Shown: positions 11,401-23,399, counted from the stretch's first letter. The stretch: 64,000 nucleotides of DNA from Strix aluco (GCF_031877795.1 NC_133941.1:24838251-24902250), one strand, 5' to 3'. The notes: generated by a model not told the origin, from the sequence alone. Program-made: numbers and translations.

Positions 11401-13640
11401 GCCCTCCTTTTGTTTTTATAGGCATACCCACCTTATAAAGGGTCATCAAGAAGGGTACCTCTATTCCCTTGCATACTCCTAAGTATTATGTTTGTCACAC
11501 AAGTCTGAACACATTGAAAAAAGCAACAGAACAAGACAATAACTACAGGAAGTAAAATATTAATGAGTGGCTAATAAGCTCGGTAACCAATAATTAAGTC
11601 CCCAGTGGCTGAACAGTATTTCCTACGAATCTTTTGAGGGGCCTGGGTGTAGATGGGAAACAAACATTTGCAAGCAGAGGTATTAGGGGAGGAAAAATTG
11701 AGATGGTCCACTATTGCTTGTATGGAGGCAACAGCCAAATTAGAGCTAGCTGCTGTACTACCAATAAAAAGTGTTAAACAACAGAAAAAGCCCAGGGAAT
11801 ATATGGTTTTGGGGCTGCCCTACGAGGGTTGCCACCCAATTTGGCACAATTGTTTTAGTTCTTGATGAATGTAGATATATGCAAAGTATTACCAAAAAAA
11901 ATCAAGGAGTTTCAAGAGTATCAATATCAAAAGTTCCCACCATTGTAAAAACCTGTAATCAATATAAAGGCTATATAATTAGAGATAAACAGGCTAAGCA
12001 ACTACAGATGTGCATAATTCATCAGGATGTTATTCCTAAATTGTCAATACCCTGTATTGTTGCAAAGCTCTTGTAACTGTTAGTGGCTGGTGTAGTCCGC
12101 ACAGAACCAGTTTATGTGTCCAGAAGCACCTTCCCTAGTGATACTTTCCCAACACCAACCCTGCCAACAACGTTCCCAATGACCTTTAAAACAATTATTA
12201 GTATACCTTCTAGGATGATATGGACCATAAATGTTACAGGGTAACTGAAGCCAGCTGTGCTGATGGTTCTTCTCTTGGGGGATCGCTTGGATGTACAGCA
12301 GGTCTATACGGATGATGAATACACCAAACAGGACACTGTCCTACTCTAACAGTGTGCAGTGGCCCTCTTGGCCATGCTGCAGGAGCCTCTCTGGTCCAGG
12401 TAGCTCTAGAAAAGAAACAAAGTGACATGGTTCTAGAATTCCTTACTCCTTAGGGAATTTGAATTTCTCCTCGGAAGGATTGGTGGGGTTCTGCATGGCT
12501 GGAGGTTATTAATTTAACTGATGTTCCTTAGGAATCAATTTAATGTGTGAGTGATTAATCCAATTCTCTTTCCCTGTAACTTTTAAAGCAAAGTAAGAAG
12601 TTACACAGTATATAGACCCTCTGATTTAGGGTCTGACTTTGTTTTGTGAGAGTGGATTTTTATCATCACTGCATCCTCAGACTGGATATCATGTACTTGA
12701 ATTCCTGATGGTACTGTTTGAAACCATTGGTTTTGTGCCCTATTTTATTGTGATGTTTTTGTATTCCCAATGCAAATCTGGTAACTCCTTTATCTCCATC
12801 TAAGAGGCTGGTTTTAGCAGGGACAAAGGTCCCAGGAATAGCTAAATGCCTGTCAAACACTATTTCTGCTGGTGAGGAGTATTTCTAATATCTCATAAGA
12901 GTATTCCTAAAACTTCAGGACATTTCAAACTTCTTTGACTACAAGTTCGAGCGATTTTATTTTTAAGAGTCCTGTTCATTCTTTCCACCTGTCCTGAGGA
13001 CTGTGGATTATATGGAACATGTAGCTGTCGCGATGTTCCTAAACTTTTATACATATTGTTTAGTACTCCCTCTGAAAAATGAGAATTGCTGTAGGATACT
13101 ATGGTTTCAGGTATTCTGTATCCGGGAATGATTTCCCACAAGACTGCTTTGATCAATCCCACAGTATCAGCCTTCCTAGTGGGAAAACCTTCTACCTATC
13201 CTGAGAGTTGATCCATGTTTACCAGCAGGTGCTTAAGTCCACTCACGGGAGGCAGGTCGCTGTAATCAATTTGCAGTCTTTGGAATGGGAAGTACGTCCA
13301 CAGTCGTCCTCCAGCCTCCTGTTTGGGCTTTACATTGGAAAACTTCCAACATGTGGAACAAGGATTCACAATCCTTTTTACTGCCATATGTATTCTGGGG
13401 GCTGCCCATATTCTCTCAATCTGGTTGACAATTGCTGCCATCCCTCCCTGTGTTTTATCCTGAAACCACCTACTAAAAGTCATTACATATTTTCTTCATA
13501 AAACAGGTTTTCCTCCAATAGTCCAAATTCCAGTTTCATCTTTCACAAGCTCTCAATTTTCCCATTGACCCCATTCTTCCTAAGTGACCTCTGCATATAT
13601 TTGGGCTGGATAATAATCCAGGTATCTGGCCAGTCTTTGG
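11401..13640 (-). mobile_element. Decayed ERV internal region: integrase then env remnant
   Basis: Minus-strand frames give integrase landmarks. The zinc-finger end is RIVNPCSTCWKFSN (13350-13390). The core shows QIDYSDLPP (first Asp) and QSSGQVERMNRTLKNK (catalytic Glu region, about 12960-13010). These are split by a stop and frameshifts. From about 12440 down to 11420 the sequence lies where env should be, but no env motif can be read. Order (IN, env, PPT, LTR at 10900-11400) is consistent with one element. The integrase resembles gammaretrovirus-like avian ERVs; subfamily not determined. Confidence 0.7.
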
Positions 13641-14348
13641 TAGAGGGAGTTGTTATGGTGGTACACTCATATATAGATTGGTGGGCAACCATAGAGTCAG
13701 AAGAAGCACTGGGAAGGGATGAGAAAATAAAGGGTGAAACCTTCCAGCTGCTTTTTTTCTTTTTTTTTTTTAACATGAAATAAAGAAAAAGGCACAACTG
13801 TAGTAACCTTCCCAATTTCTTTTAGTTATGTTACATGGTTAGCCACTGACATTGTCAGAAATAATGAAATGTTAGAAAAGCCAATGGAAAGTCCTGGATA
13901 AAAGTCACCGTGGTAGGCAGTGACTACTAACATCAAAACATTACTAACCTGCAATTGAGTTTTAAGGTTTTTTTATTGATTGCTTGCATGTGGTATAGCA
14001 AAATTTAGTGATGTTTTTTCAAGTGTGGATATTCATTCAGCAATGTAGTTTCCAGAGCAAGGTTTACAAGGATGCTTTTTTCTGTCTCTGGGCATTGGCT
14101 AGCAAAAGTCGTGTTGCCCATGTAATAACTAAAACAACAGTTTGTTGGTGGTTTTTTTTTTTTTTTCCTTTTCATCCCCAAAGACAACAATGTAAATTTC
14201 AGCAGATCCTCTTTTTCTTCTGAGGGTGGCACAGACATATACTATGAGAAATATTTCATTATCCATCTGGATTGCTGAAAGCCTCAGTGGACGGTGGAGA
14301 GCTATAAGAAATAAGAGACTCTGAGGATGAAGGAATGGTCTATGGTGT
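13641..14348. other. Unassigned DNA with homopolymer runs
   Basis: Contains T-runs at about 13750 and 14150 and no gene I can support. Upstream pol of the neighbouring ERV may extend into the first part. Confidence 0.35.
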
Positions 14349-14670
14349 TGTCCTGGTTTAACCTCAGTTGGCAACTAAGCACCATGCAGCTGCTTGCTCA
14401 CTCCTCCCCTCCTCATGGTGGGATGGGGAGGAGAACCTGAGAAAAAAAGTAAAATTAGTGGGTTGAAATAAGAGCAGTTTAATAGTTGAAATATAATATA
14501 ATAAAACAGTAAAACAATAATATAATAATAATGATAATAATAATAGTAATGATAATAATAATAGTAATGAGAAGGGAGATAACAAAAAGACAAAGAAAAA
14601 AAAAGCCCAGAAAGGCAAGTGATGCACAATGCAATTGCTCACCACCCCCTGACGGATGCCCAGACAGCTC
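14349..14670 (+). mobile_element. ERVL-type LTR, 5' part
   Basis: Starts TGTCCTGGTTTAACCTCAG and continues GGCAACTAAGCACCATG, the same opening as the LTR at 38498-39057. After GTAAAATTAGTGGGTTGAAA and AGCAGTTTAATAG the sequence enters a TAA/TGA microsatellite and loses the rest of the LTR. It is therefore a truncated copy. Confidence 0.7.
14515..14571 (+). repeat. AAT/TAATGA microsatellite
   Basis: An array of AATAAT with interspersed GATAATAATAATAGTAAT, within the truncated LTR. It probably grew from the A/T-rich part of the LTR. Confidence 0.8.
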
Positions 14671-14682
14671 CTATAATAACTG

Positions 14683-14870
14683 GATAATTATTCCAACTCA
14701 CTCACCCTGTAATTCCCCAGTGTGGCCAGTCCGTAAACCTAATGGAAAGTGGTGACTGACGATTGACTATTGGCGATTAAATGCCAATACAGGTCCTCTA
14801 CGGACCTACAGGTCCTCATATGGCAGCAACCAATCATCCTACGAGGGCCCTTTAAGGTCTTGAAACCAGT
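14683..14870 (+). mobile_element. ERVL reverse transcriptase N-terminal fragment
   Basis: The frame includes NSPVWPVRKPNGKW and then, after a stop, a DYRRLN-like stretch (here DYWRLN). This is the opening of the RT fingers domain. The homologous region of the minus-strand ERVL at about 18150-18210 has the same order. The fragment breaks down after about 60 codons and lies on the opposite strand to that element. Confidence 0.65.
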
Positions 14871-14952
14871 GCTGGCCGGAACCCCGCTCCTGTGGGGTTT
14901 ACACAGCGAGACATAGTGAGGAAGCGGTGAGCACAATTAGATCATTACTGCC

Positions 14953-16428
14953 ATGTACATCAGATGGAGGAGGGGGCACCCAAAGTGCTCAAAATACAAG
15001 ATCCACCCTCCGATCACCCAAACTTATCAGGGCATATGTATAACATTGCCAATATCTGCCAGAGATGGCTTTAAATTCACCATGAGCCCAGTCAATCTCA
15101 CTGCACTGGTGGTAGTTAGGCATTGTTCTGCAAATTTAACCCAGGTGTTCCAAACCATCTCAGGAATCGATGAGGCTACAGAAATTAACACTGTCAAAGG
15201 AATATGGCAAGGCCCAAACATCTCTATCAGGTTACATCAAATGTCATACGGGAGAAATTGTGGAATCATACCTGCTGGGTGTGAAATAAATCATTGCCAA
15301 TCAATTACAATCAACAATGGTATCTATATCCAGGAAATTTTACAGATACTTTTAATGAGCCCACTTACTGGAAGGTTAACCCGGAGTTGTGCCTTAAGTT
15401 ACCTTATTGGGAATTGCCTCCAAAATTAGAAAAGCCTGTGAGTCACCCATGTAATATTACATGGACTGCACACTGGTGCTTGCAAATACCAAACAGGTTT
15501 GGGGATCTAACCAGTTACAGTGCTCACTCACAGAGCTGGATGTGGTCCTGACAACACCACAACCACCAACAGCAAGATGAAGTAATCAAAGACTGGCTGG
15601 AGGGGTCTGATTCCACAAATCAAGCATTAATGAATTGTACCTAAATATGAAATTGTATTCCCACTTAAATCCTTATAGTATGGCTGGATTAAGATGTTCT
15701 ATCGGTTTTCCAACAAGGTGCCTTTCAAGAGTTTATTTAGTTACACCATTACCCCACACCGAAAATGAAGAGGGCTTAACAGCCCTAGTGATGCCAGGCA
15801 CATAATCAGTGGGTACAATATCCATATTACTATACCTGGGAACAACGGTTGGCCCTGGGCTTAGAAGCTGTCATGCTACCTGATAATATGATTGTATAAC
15901 CTCAAAGAGTTTTGAAAAATTTAACTTAGCAATTGTACGTACTAAGTAATTGAACAAGGTATGCCTTTGGGGAATTAAATGTGCATACCCAACAAGTGTT
16001 GCAGAAACAGCTAGCCTTGCTGAAGGACCACGGAGTGTGCAGGGTGCTGAGTCTAACTGAGGGAGAACGCTGCATCACCATCCACAATGCCACCACCTCT
16101 ATAGAGATGACCCGTGCCAAGATGAAGGAGATCGCTAATGGGACCAGAGAACTTTTTCAAGCAATGTGACTGAAGGATTGGTTTGATGGACGGAACCCTG
16201 GGTCATGGGTCACATCACTGGGATCCTCGGGACTCATGGGGTGGGGGAAGATGGCTTGTAAATGTCGGTCTTACAATATTACACAGATTCTTGCTTTCAA
16301 TGGTATGTCTTACAGCAGTTAGATGTATGCTCTTTCACCCTCTGTTTTCTTTTCCCCTGCACCTATTCATTATGTATGGATCACAATGGTCAAGGAAGTA
16401 CTTGGAGTGTTTGAGCCATGGGGTGGGA
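14953..16428 (+). pseudogene. Retroviral env relic of unassigned type
   Basis: Overlapping broken frames show N-glycosylation sites (NLTA, NLTQ, NISI, NFTD, NITW) and scattered cysteines typical of a surface subunit. At about 15980-16170 a transmembrane-subunit heptad region follows ([19 protein letters not shown]). It leads to [18 protein letters not shown]. The cysteine spacing is not the CX6CC seen in gamma- or alpharetroviral env. Stops are frequent. It is directly followed by an LTR (16429-17274), so it is the env of that element. Family assignment remains open. Confidence 0.65.
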
Positions 16429-16907
16429 TGTGAGAGACATTTTGTAGAAACAGGTCCTGAAAGAAACAGGCCTGTGAGAAACAAAGACTGAGAAAAGCAG
16501 CCTGAGGAAGAGGTAAAGGATAGCGGGGGAAGTGAAGGCCCTCTGAGCTAAGGAATGTCTCAAACACTTGCAAGTAATGAAACTCTAGTCACAGGGTGGA
16601 TGGTGTGGAGGTCGAAGCTGATGAGGCTGCCCCAATAACACAGGGTGCAGCTGGAGGGGGGACCCCTGTGGAGACAGGACGGCTCTGCTCTGGGGCACCT
16701 GGTCACGTTCCAAGGGCCATCTGTCCGGTGAATGACCTTTGCTTAATTATCCACAAAATGCATGTTAAAGTTAACACCCTCAATATGCTAATGAAGACTA
16801 ACAAGATCATGCTAATTACATCATCCCATGAAACACCCTACCCCTCCCCATACATGGGATATGTAGGTATGTGGGTCGACCTAGGGGACGGACCCAAGGA
16901 AAGTGGG

Positions 16908-16914
16908 TATAAAT
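16908..16914 (+). promoter_or_regulatory. TATA box in LTR U3
   Basis: TATAAAT in the context AAGTGGGTATAAATTGAGGG, placed 267 bp before the LTR poly(A) signal. Confidence 0.6.
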
Positions 16915-17174
16915 TGAGGGGGAGCAAGAAGGTGGGGGGGTTCAGAGAGTGCAATGAAGTGAAGAAGACGGCTGCCTCCTGGAACCCTCGCTGGCGGGAT
17001 CAACACAGGAACCCAGACTGGTGATCTCTATTTCTTTAGTCTATCTCCCTCCTTTCCTTTCTTCTCTTCTCCTTCACTACCATTAATTAATGCAAGGCAT
17101 ACTGTATTGCTTGCTATAACTCATTATATACTTAGCCAATTATCATGTATCCAATTAGTACATTGTGGGAAGTT

Positions 17175-17180
17175 AATAAA
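17175..17180 (+). promoter_or_regulatory. Poly(A) signal in LTR R region
   Basis: AATAAA in the same LTR, followed by a GT-rich stretch. Confidence 0.6.
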
Positions 17181-17276
17181 TGTTGGACTTTGAGGCTTGT
17201 CTCACCGTTGTCTGCTCCATTGGGGATTTACGAATCTGAGTCACTTGTCTCCCTCATCTGAGCAGGACGTGACAGC

Positions 17277-18270
17277 TGCCAGTATCTCTTTTTCAGTTGG
17301 AGATAGCGGGCTTCTGATCCTCTGTATCCCCGACTCCAAAACCCCAGGGGTCAGCCTCAGGTGTCCTCTGGTGCTTTTTGTCAGAGACTCCAGGTAAGGC
17401 CATTCTCCCCAGCTGTGGTGTAAGCACATTTTTTATGTCTTGCCCTGCCTAGACTGGCCCAGGGGCCACTGCATGAACAATCTCCTGTTTGATTTGTTCA
17501 AAGGCTTGTCATTGCTCAGGGGCCCATGTAACACCATTATTCTTCTGGGTCACTTGATAGAGAGGGCTTACAACCAAACTATAATTTGAAATAGGCATTC
17601 CCCAAAAACCCACTAAGAAAGCTTTTTCCCTTTTTACTAGTTGGTGGAGACATAGCAGTTATTTTGTTGATCACATCCATTGGGATCTGATGACGTCCAT
17701 CTTGACATTTTATTCCCAAAACTGATCTGTGCAGGTCCCTTAACTTTGGTCTATGGCAAAACCAGCTCTCAGAAGGATTTGGACTATTTTCTTCCCTTTC
17801 TCAAACTCTTCTGCTGTATTGCCCCATATAATGATATCATCAATGAACTACAGGTGTTCTGGAGCTTCACCTTGTTCCAGTGCAGTATGGATCAGTCCAT
17901 GGCAAATGGTGGGGCTGTGTTTCCACCCCTGGGGCAGCTGATTCCAGGTGTACTGGACACCACTTCAAGTGAAAGCAAACTGTGGCCTGCACTCTTCTGC
18001 CAGAGGGATGGAGAAAAATGCATTAGTGATATCGATCATGGCGTACCACTTGTCTGCCTTTGACTCCAGTTCATGTTGAAGCCCTAGCATGTCTGGCACA
18101 GCAGCACTCAGTGTCTGTGTGACTTCATTCAGGCCACGATAGTCCACTGTTAGTCTCCACTCTCCATTACACTTTCACAGTGGCCATATGGGGCTGTTAA
18201 AGTGTGAGCGAGTCCTGCTGACCACTCCTTGGCTCTCCACTTGACAAATCAGCTTATGAATAGGAATTAT
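17277..18270 (-). pseudogene. ERVL reverse transcriptase (truncated)
   Basis: Minus-strand RT of an ERVL-type element. Visible landmarks in order: NSPIWPL and GEWRLTVDYRG (about 18200), LNEVTQTLSAAVPDM, MIDITNAFFSIPLAEE (first catalytic Asp), LPQGWKHSPTICHGLIH, and the active-site box FIDD at 17836-17847. Both catalytic aspartates of the box are present. The frame is interrupted by stops and ends at the LTR boundary near 17275, so RNase H and integrase are missing. Confidence 0.8.
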
Positions 18271-18274
18271 GGAC

Positions 18275-18784
18275 TCAGTTTGTGCGATATTGCCACTGGT
18301 GCACCGTTGTGGTAGTGATTGACGCTTGTTCTTCGACCCTCAGCAACCCTACAGCTGAAGGTTCCTCAGAGACACCAGGTAAAGTTAACAGATGTTTAAT
18401 TTCCTTCGTCTCCAATGCAGCTATACCAAAGGCCCGCCTGTACCCCTTAGGGTCCTTGAAATACCCTCTCCTGAGGTAGTCCATGCCAAGGATGCACGGG
18501 GCCTCTGGGCCAGTCACAATGAGGTGCCTTTGCCACTCATTCCAGTTAGGCTCACTTCGGCCTCCAATACAGTTAGCTGCTGGGATACCCCTGTCACTCC
18601 AGAAATACAGACGAGTTCTACCCCTTCTGATGGCATGAGGGTACACTGTGCACCAGTATCTACTACAGCCTTGTATTCCTGTGGGTTTCACATGCCAGGC
18701 CATCAGATCCACACAGTGCAGTAAACGCAGTTGTCTCCTTCCTCCACCTGGCTGGAGGCAGGGCCCCTCTCTAATCCTGATCAT
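18275..18784 (-). pseudogene. ERVL protease region
   Basis: Aspartic protease between gag and RT on the minus strand. The DTGA catalytic motif can be read near 18655 (VDTGAQCT), and ILGMDYLR (flap/C-terminal part) at about 18475. The two sit in different frames, so at least one frameshift breaks the gene. Confidence 0.75.
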
Positions 18785-18984
18785 AGTATTTGTTACTCAC
18801 TTTTCCTAAACAAGAATCAGAAGTCCCTTCAAGAGGATCAGAAGTGAGATCAGCCCTTCTACTCTGTTTGGGAAACTGCTTGCTGGAACCTGGAGTAGCA
18901 TCTTTCCAGGAAGACTTCCTTTATTTGATTGTTTTTCCTTTCAACTCATGTACCTGGGCGTCTAGGGTCGAGGTAGGTTTTCCG

Positions 18985-20150
18985 TCCCATTTCCTCATGT
19001 CCTCTCCATGGTCATGGAGGTAAAGCCACAAGGTACCCTGTGGTGTATATCTTCTCTATTCTCTCTCTGGAGCAGAGGAACACCTACTAATAGCTGAAAT
19101 ATGAGCTTGTACAGGTGGGGAGTAGGACATATCTTCTTCGAATTGCTGGACCTCCTGGGACAGTTTCTCCACAGCCGAGACACAGGCCCATAGGGAGGAA
19201 GAGAGACTTCTTTTGTATTGCTTGAATTGACCATCCAATTATCCACAGCTTGTCCCTCGCCTTCTTTCCAGGACATTACTGCCAATGAGTTGGCATACAA
19301 CAGTGGCGCACTTCGTAGAGACTTCCGCCACATGGCTTGTGTGCATTGGACTTCATCCAGATCTGTGGGTAACTGCTCATTATCCGGATCATCATAGACC
19401 ACCTCCAGCATGGCTAATTCCCTCAAGTACTGCATACCTTTCTCCATGGTGGTCCGCTTTCCTGGGTGACATATAACATCTTCCTTGAAGGGGTACATTT
19501 CCTTCATGCTTGGCAGAAGTCCCCTCCAGAGGCTGAGGGTTTGTGCCTTTCTTCCAATAGTTTTGTCAATATCCCTTTCCCTAGACAAGGGTCCCAGCTG
19601 CCTGGCCTCCCTACCCTCTAATTCCACACCACTGGCCCCACTATCCCAGCATGGGAGCAGCCAGGTAACAATGTGTTCACCTGGTTGGCAGCCAAAATCC
19701 TTCCACATATCTTGCAGCTCACTCAGGGTAGAGATGGGGTGATTATCTCTGAGTGTGTCTCTTCCTCCAGTTCTTGTGATGACCTTGGCTCACCTTCATC
19801 CCTCACTGAGCAAAGTGATTTTCTTTTGTATTTCTTCTGTACAGGAGCAACTGATACTGGCACAGGTTGGTTCTCTGGTTCAGCTGCTGTGTGTGTTGCT
19901 GGGGTTTGAGCAGTCACAGTGCCTCTCATCAGGGTTGGGGTAGCTGCAGCACTTGTCAGTCTGTTTTCCCTCCCTTCCCCCTGAGGGTGCTGCATATTAT
20001 GGAGCAGTGTTCAGTAGATAGTCTCTAGGGCCCAGCACAGTGCAATAAGTTGTGCTTCTTCGGAACAGCCACAGCATTTTCTTATCAAATATTCTATCAC
20101 TTTACAAGGGTCCTGCAGTTGTTCAGGAGCAAAATTCCAAACCATTGGGG
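18985..20150 (-). pseudogene. ERVL gag
   Basis: Minus-strand gag, upstream of protease. A 237-codon frame (19708-18995) covers a capsid-like part with WKDFGCQPGEHIVTWLLPCW, YLRELAMLEVVYDD and DEVQCTQAMWRK. This conserved block is typical of avian ERVL gag. A separate frame (19995-19723) and a further stretch to about 20150 carry the N-terminal part. The frames do not join without changes. The 5' LTR and PBS were not found next to it; a different LTR follows. Confidence 0.75.
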
Positions 20151-20152
20151 GT

Positions 20153-20895
20153 GACAATTTTAAGGAACTGAAAGAATTAATGCCTCAAACATTCATCAAC
20201 ACGGAAAAACTCAAGGACAAGCTGTGACCTTTGTGATTAGTCTAAGGAATGCTGCCCAAGGGAGCGTGGAATGTATCAAAGGATGCATGTTCCCCCACTC
20301 CCTTGCAGCTGCATTGTCAGATTCCTTGGATAAGTCTCAAAGAGGGGGATTGTAGCTTTGTAGCCACACAAATATTTCTCTTGAAGCATAAGAACCGTTG
20401 ATCACTGGCTCCATTGTGTAAGCCCAATACTTTGTGGCTCTACTGCATAAGCCTCAGACCTTGCTAAACTGGTAAGAGGTGAGCCCAACCAACTCAACTG
20501 AACAAGGGGGTTGGTGCACCTCATTCTCCCTCAATGCACACACAGAACACATGCTCCACCATTTCCCCGTCTCTCACGGAAATGATTTCTTTGACAAAAT
20601 CTCTTTGTCTGGTATGCTAATCAGCTGATAGGAGAACTTAAAAAGGTGACAGAAAACTTTGCTGTGTGTGCACCCACCACCCAAGGTTACTGAACCTGAG
20701 ACAACGCTGGAACATGGGCTGGTGATCCAGATTTCTTTGACTCTTTTTCCTTTCTTCTTCTTTTCTTTCCTTTCTTTTCTTTCTTATAGATTTATAAGAG
20801 ACCACATTGTTTATTATCCTTTTCCAAGTTTAAATTGTTTTCTATCACGTTTTAAATGGTCATTTGGTGTCGTTTCACCTTAATTTAACCCAAGG
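20153..20895 (+). mobile_element. Solo LTR-like element, copy 2
   Basis: Collinear with 5838-6510 through shared blocks (TGCATTGTCAGATTC, GGATAAGTCTCAAAG, AATCAGCTGATAGGA, AACTTAAAAAG, GCACCCACCACC). It has a long T/C-rich stretch (20745-20785). The ends are approximate. It separates the ERVL gag from the next ERV and has no internal genes of its own. Confidence 0.6.
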
Positions 20896-21288
20896 GGATC
20901 ACAGAACCTTTACGACTCTCTGAGCTCTCAGTCTGGGTCAAGACAAGAAGTTCTCTGGATACCTGCCCATATGGTCCCCCATGCCATGTCACCCATGACG
21001 ATCCAGGCTTGGGGCAGATCTCTGGGTGGCATTCTTTAAAATTTTTCTGTAACCCTAAACAAGACCTGAGACACATTCAGGATACACAGCTATAAGAGCA
21101 TGCTGGCTTGAACATCCCAGGGATGTTCAAAATTCTCAAAAACTTTTGTAATTGGCCTGAAGAAGAAAGTATGCACCCCATCTTCCCATAGATTGTGTGT
21201 GATTACTAATTAATTCCAGGAGAAGGCACCCAAGGTACAGGAATGACAATGCCACATATGAATAGCAGTTTAACCTCATGACCAGTGA
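20896..21288. other. Unassigned DNA between two LTRs
   Basis: No gene or repeat recognised. A 14-nt near-repeat (CATCCCAGGGATGTTC) at about 21113 is a small palindrome. Confidence 0.4.
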
Positions 21289-21914
21289 TGTAATCCTGGT
21301 TTGAGCCCAGAGGGCAACTGGGCACCACAAAGCTGTTCACCCACCCCTTCCCCCCAGCCCTGGGAAGGAGAAAATGAAGCAAAAGGTTCAGGAATAAAGA
21401 CAAGGACAGGGAGGGGTGGCTCACCCATTATGGTCATGGGCAAAAGACAGATCCATTAGGGGAAGAAAAAGAATGTCACTTTAATTCAAACTCTAACAAA
21501 TCAACACTTAACAGAGTGGGACAGTGAGAAGTGTTACCACGTCCTAAAAACACCTCCCCCCACCCCTCCCTTCTCCCGGGCTCAGTTTTGTTCCTGATAT
21601 CTCTACCTCCTCCCCACAGTGGCACAGGAGCAGGGAGTGGGGGGTGCAGTCAATCTGCCACTTCTTCCTCTCCTGGGTGAGGACCTCCACACATTCTCCC
21701 CTTGTTCCACATGTCTCCCCTCTCATGGAAGAGTCCTCCATGAACTTTCTCTGTCGTGAGTTCTTCCCACAGGCCACAGCCGTTCCCATGCTGCCCCGGT
21801 GTGGGTCACCCCTGTGTGCTGCAGTCCTGTGTGCCGAACTACAACAGCGGGGGCTTCTTCTCCCCCCAGAGTCCCGGCCTTCCTCAGGCACAGCCCAAAC
21901 CTTTGTGGCTTACA
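21289..21914 (-). mobile_element. 3' LTR of the gammaretrovirus-like ERV
   Basis: Plus strand begins TGTAATCC and ends GGCTTACA, so the minus-strand LTR has TGTAAGCC...GGATTACA ends. It is flanked on the inner side by TTCCCCCCTTTG (21915-21926), the complement of a polypurine tract. Length 626 bp. The 5' LTR is absent because the provirus is truncated near 27050. Confidence 0.8.
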
Positions 21915-21926
21915 ATTCCCCCCTTT
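21915..21926 (-). other. Polypurine tract
   Basis: Reads CAAAGGGGGGAA on the minus strand, directly abutting the LTR start. This is the expected plus-strand primer site. Confidence 0.75.
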
Positions 21927-21939
21927 GAGACTTATAGGA

Positions 21940-23340
21940 TACTGCAATATCCTGTAAGTCTCATTTTGTATCAGCTTCCCATATCTGGCCCTAAAACATA
22001 TTTGTGAACAATGGCTACAACATTGAATCATGATACATGCTAGAACACAGACACAAATTATTATTCTGATCATGACAAACAAGTTTTCCAACCATGTCCA
22101 ATCTGGTAACTAAGAGGTGAGCTTATGCTATGATTCCTCAAAACCCCATGATCTCTGGTAATCTGATACAGGATTTTTGTTTGTTGCCAAATTTTGGTCA
22201 AATTAGTCTTTATTCTACCTGATTGGTCAACGTACATGCAACAGCTCATATTTACAACAGTGCACACTCCACCTTGGGAGCCTAATAGCATATCTAAAGC
22301 TATTCTGTTTTGCAAGACTATTTGTGACTGACTAGAGACTTCTGTTTGCAAAGCTTGTATTGTATCTGAGGTTTCGTTTGCAATAATTTTAACATTGCTG
22401 ACATATTCACTATTATCTTTCTTCACTCACTCCCAACCAGGGTAGGAACCACCGAACAAAAGAATGAAACGCGGTTGGCCGTTCTGCTATAGAATTTGCG
22501 GTTCTCTTTCCTCGAATGCAAGGTCAGACTGGCTCTTAGGAAGTATTTCTTTCCAGCAGGGGTTGTTGGGCGTTGGAATGGGCTGCCCAGGGCAGGGGGG
22601 GAGTCCCCATCCCTGGAGGGGTTCAAGAGTAGGGTCAACATAGCACTGAGGGATCTGGTGTAGTTAGGAATGATCATTGTCAGGTTAATGGTTGGACTGG
22701 ATGATCTTCAAGGTCTTTTCCCACCTAGACGATTCTGTGATCTGTGATCTGTGAATTAAGCTTCTTATTTGTGTCCATCCTTGCAACATATGGTGAGGAA
22801 GACAATGAGGTAAAAGTTGTCCTAATTCAAACCCCACTTTTCCTTTATCAAAAGGCAAAGCTTTTGTACCCCACATATCATCACATAACCAAAAGCAGCC
22901 TAATCCTTGGGGAGGAAGTATTCCAGTATGGTTTAATAAAGTAAGGTTGGCTATTACTGATGTGTTCAAAGGAGTGCTATAATTGCAATAAAAAGGTTCC
23001 AAAATTGTCTCAATGTCATTCTCTGCATTAACAGCTGTGCAAACTGATTTTCTTCACTACAAATTGTGATCAGATCAAAAATTGGGAAAGGATTGTCAGT
23101 ATTGTTTTGAAAGATCCACTGGCTCTCGTTTCCCCACAGAGCTTGTGTGCTATTCTCTTGGGTCTCATTTAAAATCACTCCCAACATACTGTATGAGTTG
23201 GTGCTCCAGGGCATCTCAGTACATATCCAACAAGAACTTTGGTTAGTAATATTGGCCAGATCTGCAATCAATTGTACATGTTTTCCCAAGAAATAATTGG
23301 GATGACACACCATAGGATTATGGTTAGGACACAAAACTTA
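21940..23340 (-). pseudogene. Gammaretrovirus-like env, split by a CR1 insertion
   Basis: The surface subunit part (23334-22760) shows N-glycosylation sites (NITN, NETQ, NSTQ) and a CWIC motif, the CXXC of gammaretroviral SU. The transmembrane part (22430-22070) has the immunosuppressive-domain-like LQNRIALDMLLGSQGGVC followed by a CX6CC motif (CTVVNMSCC). This pair of motifs marks an env with covalently linked subunits. A CR1 3' end (22478-22755) interrupts the gene between them. Stops are also present. Confidence 0.8.
22478..22755 (+). mobile_element. CR1 LINE 3' end inside ERV env
   Basis: Contains the usual CR1 3' UTR text (GGGTTGTTGGGCGTTGGAAT, then TTGGACTGGATGATCTTCAA) and ends with the repeated tail GATTCTGTGATCTGTGATC. 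It is 5'-truncated, as usual for CR1. It lies opposite to the transcription direction of the host ERV and is younger than it. Confidence 0.9.
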
Positions 23341-23399
23341 ATTATGATTTTCCACTCAGGAGTGACTAGTAAATTTCAGAGTAAGGGGTGACTTCTGTT

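Larger units (their letters stand above)
16429..17274 (+). mobile_element. 3' LTR of the env-bearing plus-strand ERV
   Basis: Begins TGTGAGAGACATTTTG after a G-rich tract (GGGGTGGGATG) and ends about GACGTGACA. It contains a TATA box at 16908-16914 and AATAAA at 17175-17180, in proper U3-R-U5 order. Length about 846 bp. It ends flush against ERVL pol sequence of opposite orientation, so it marks an insertion or recombination boundary. Confidence 0.75.
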
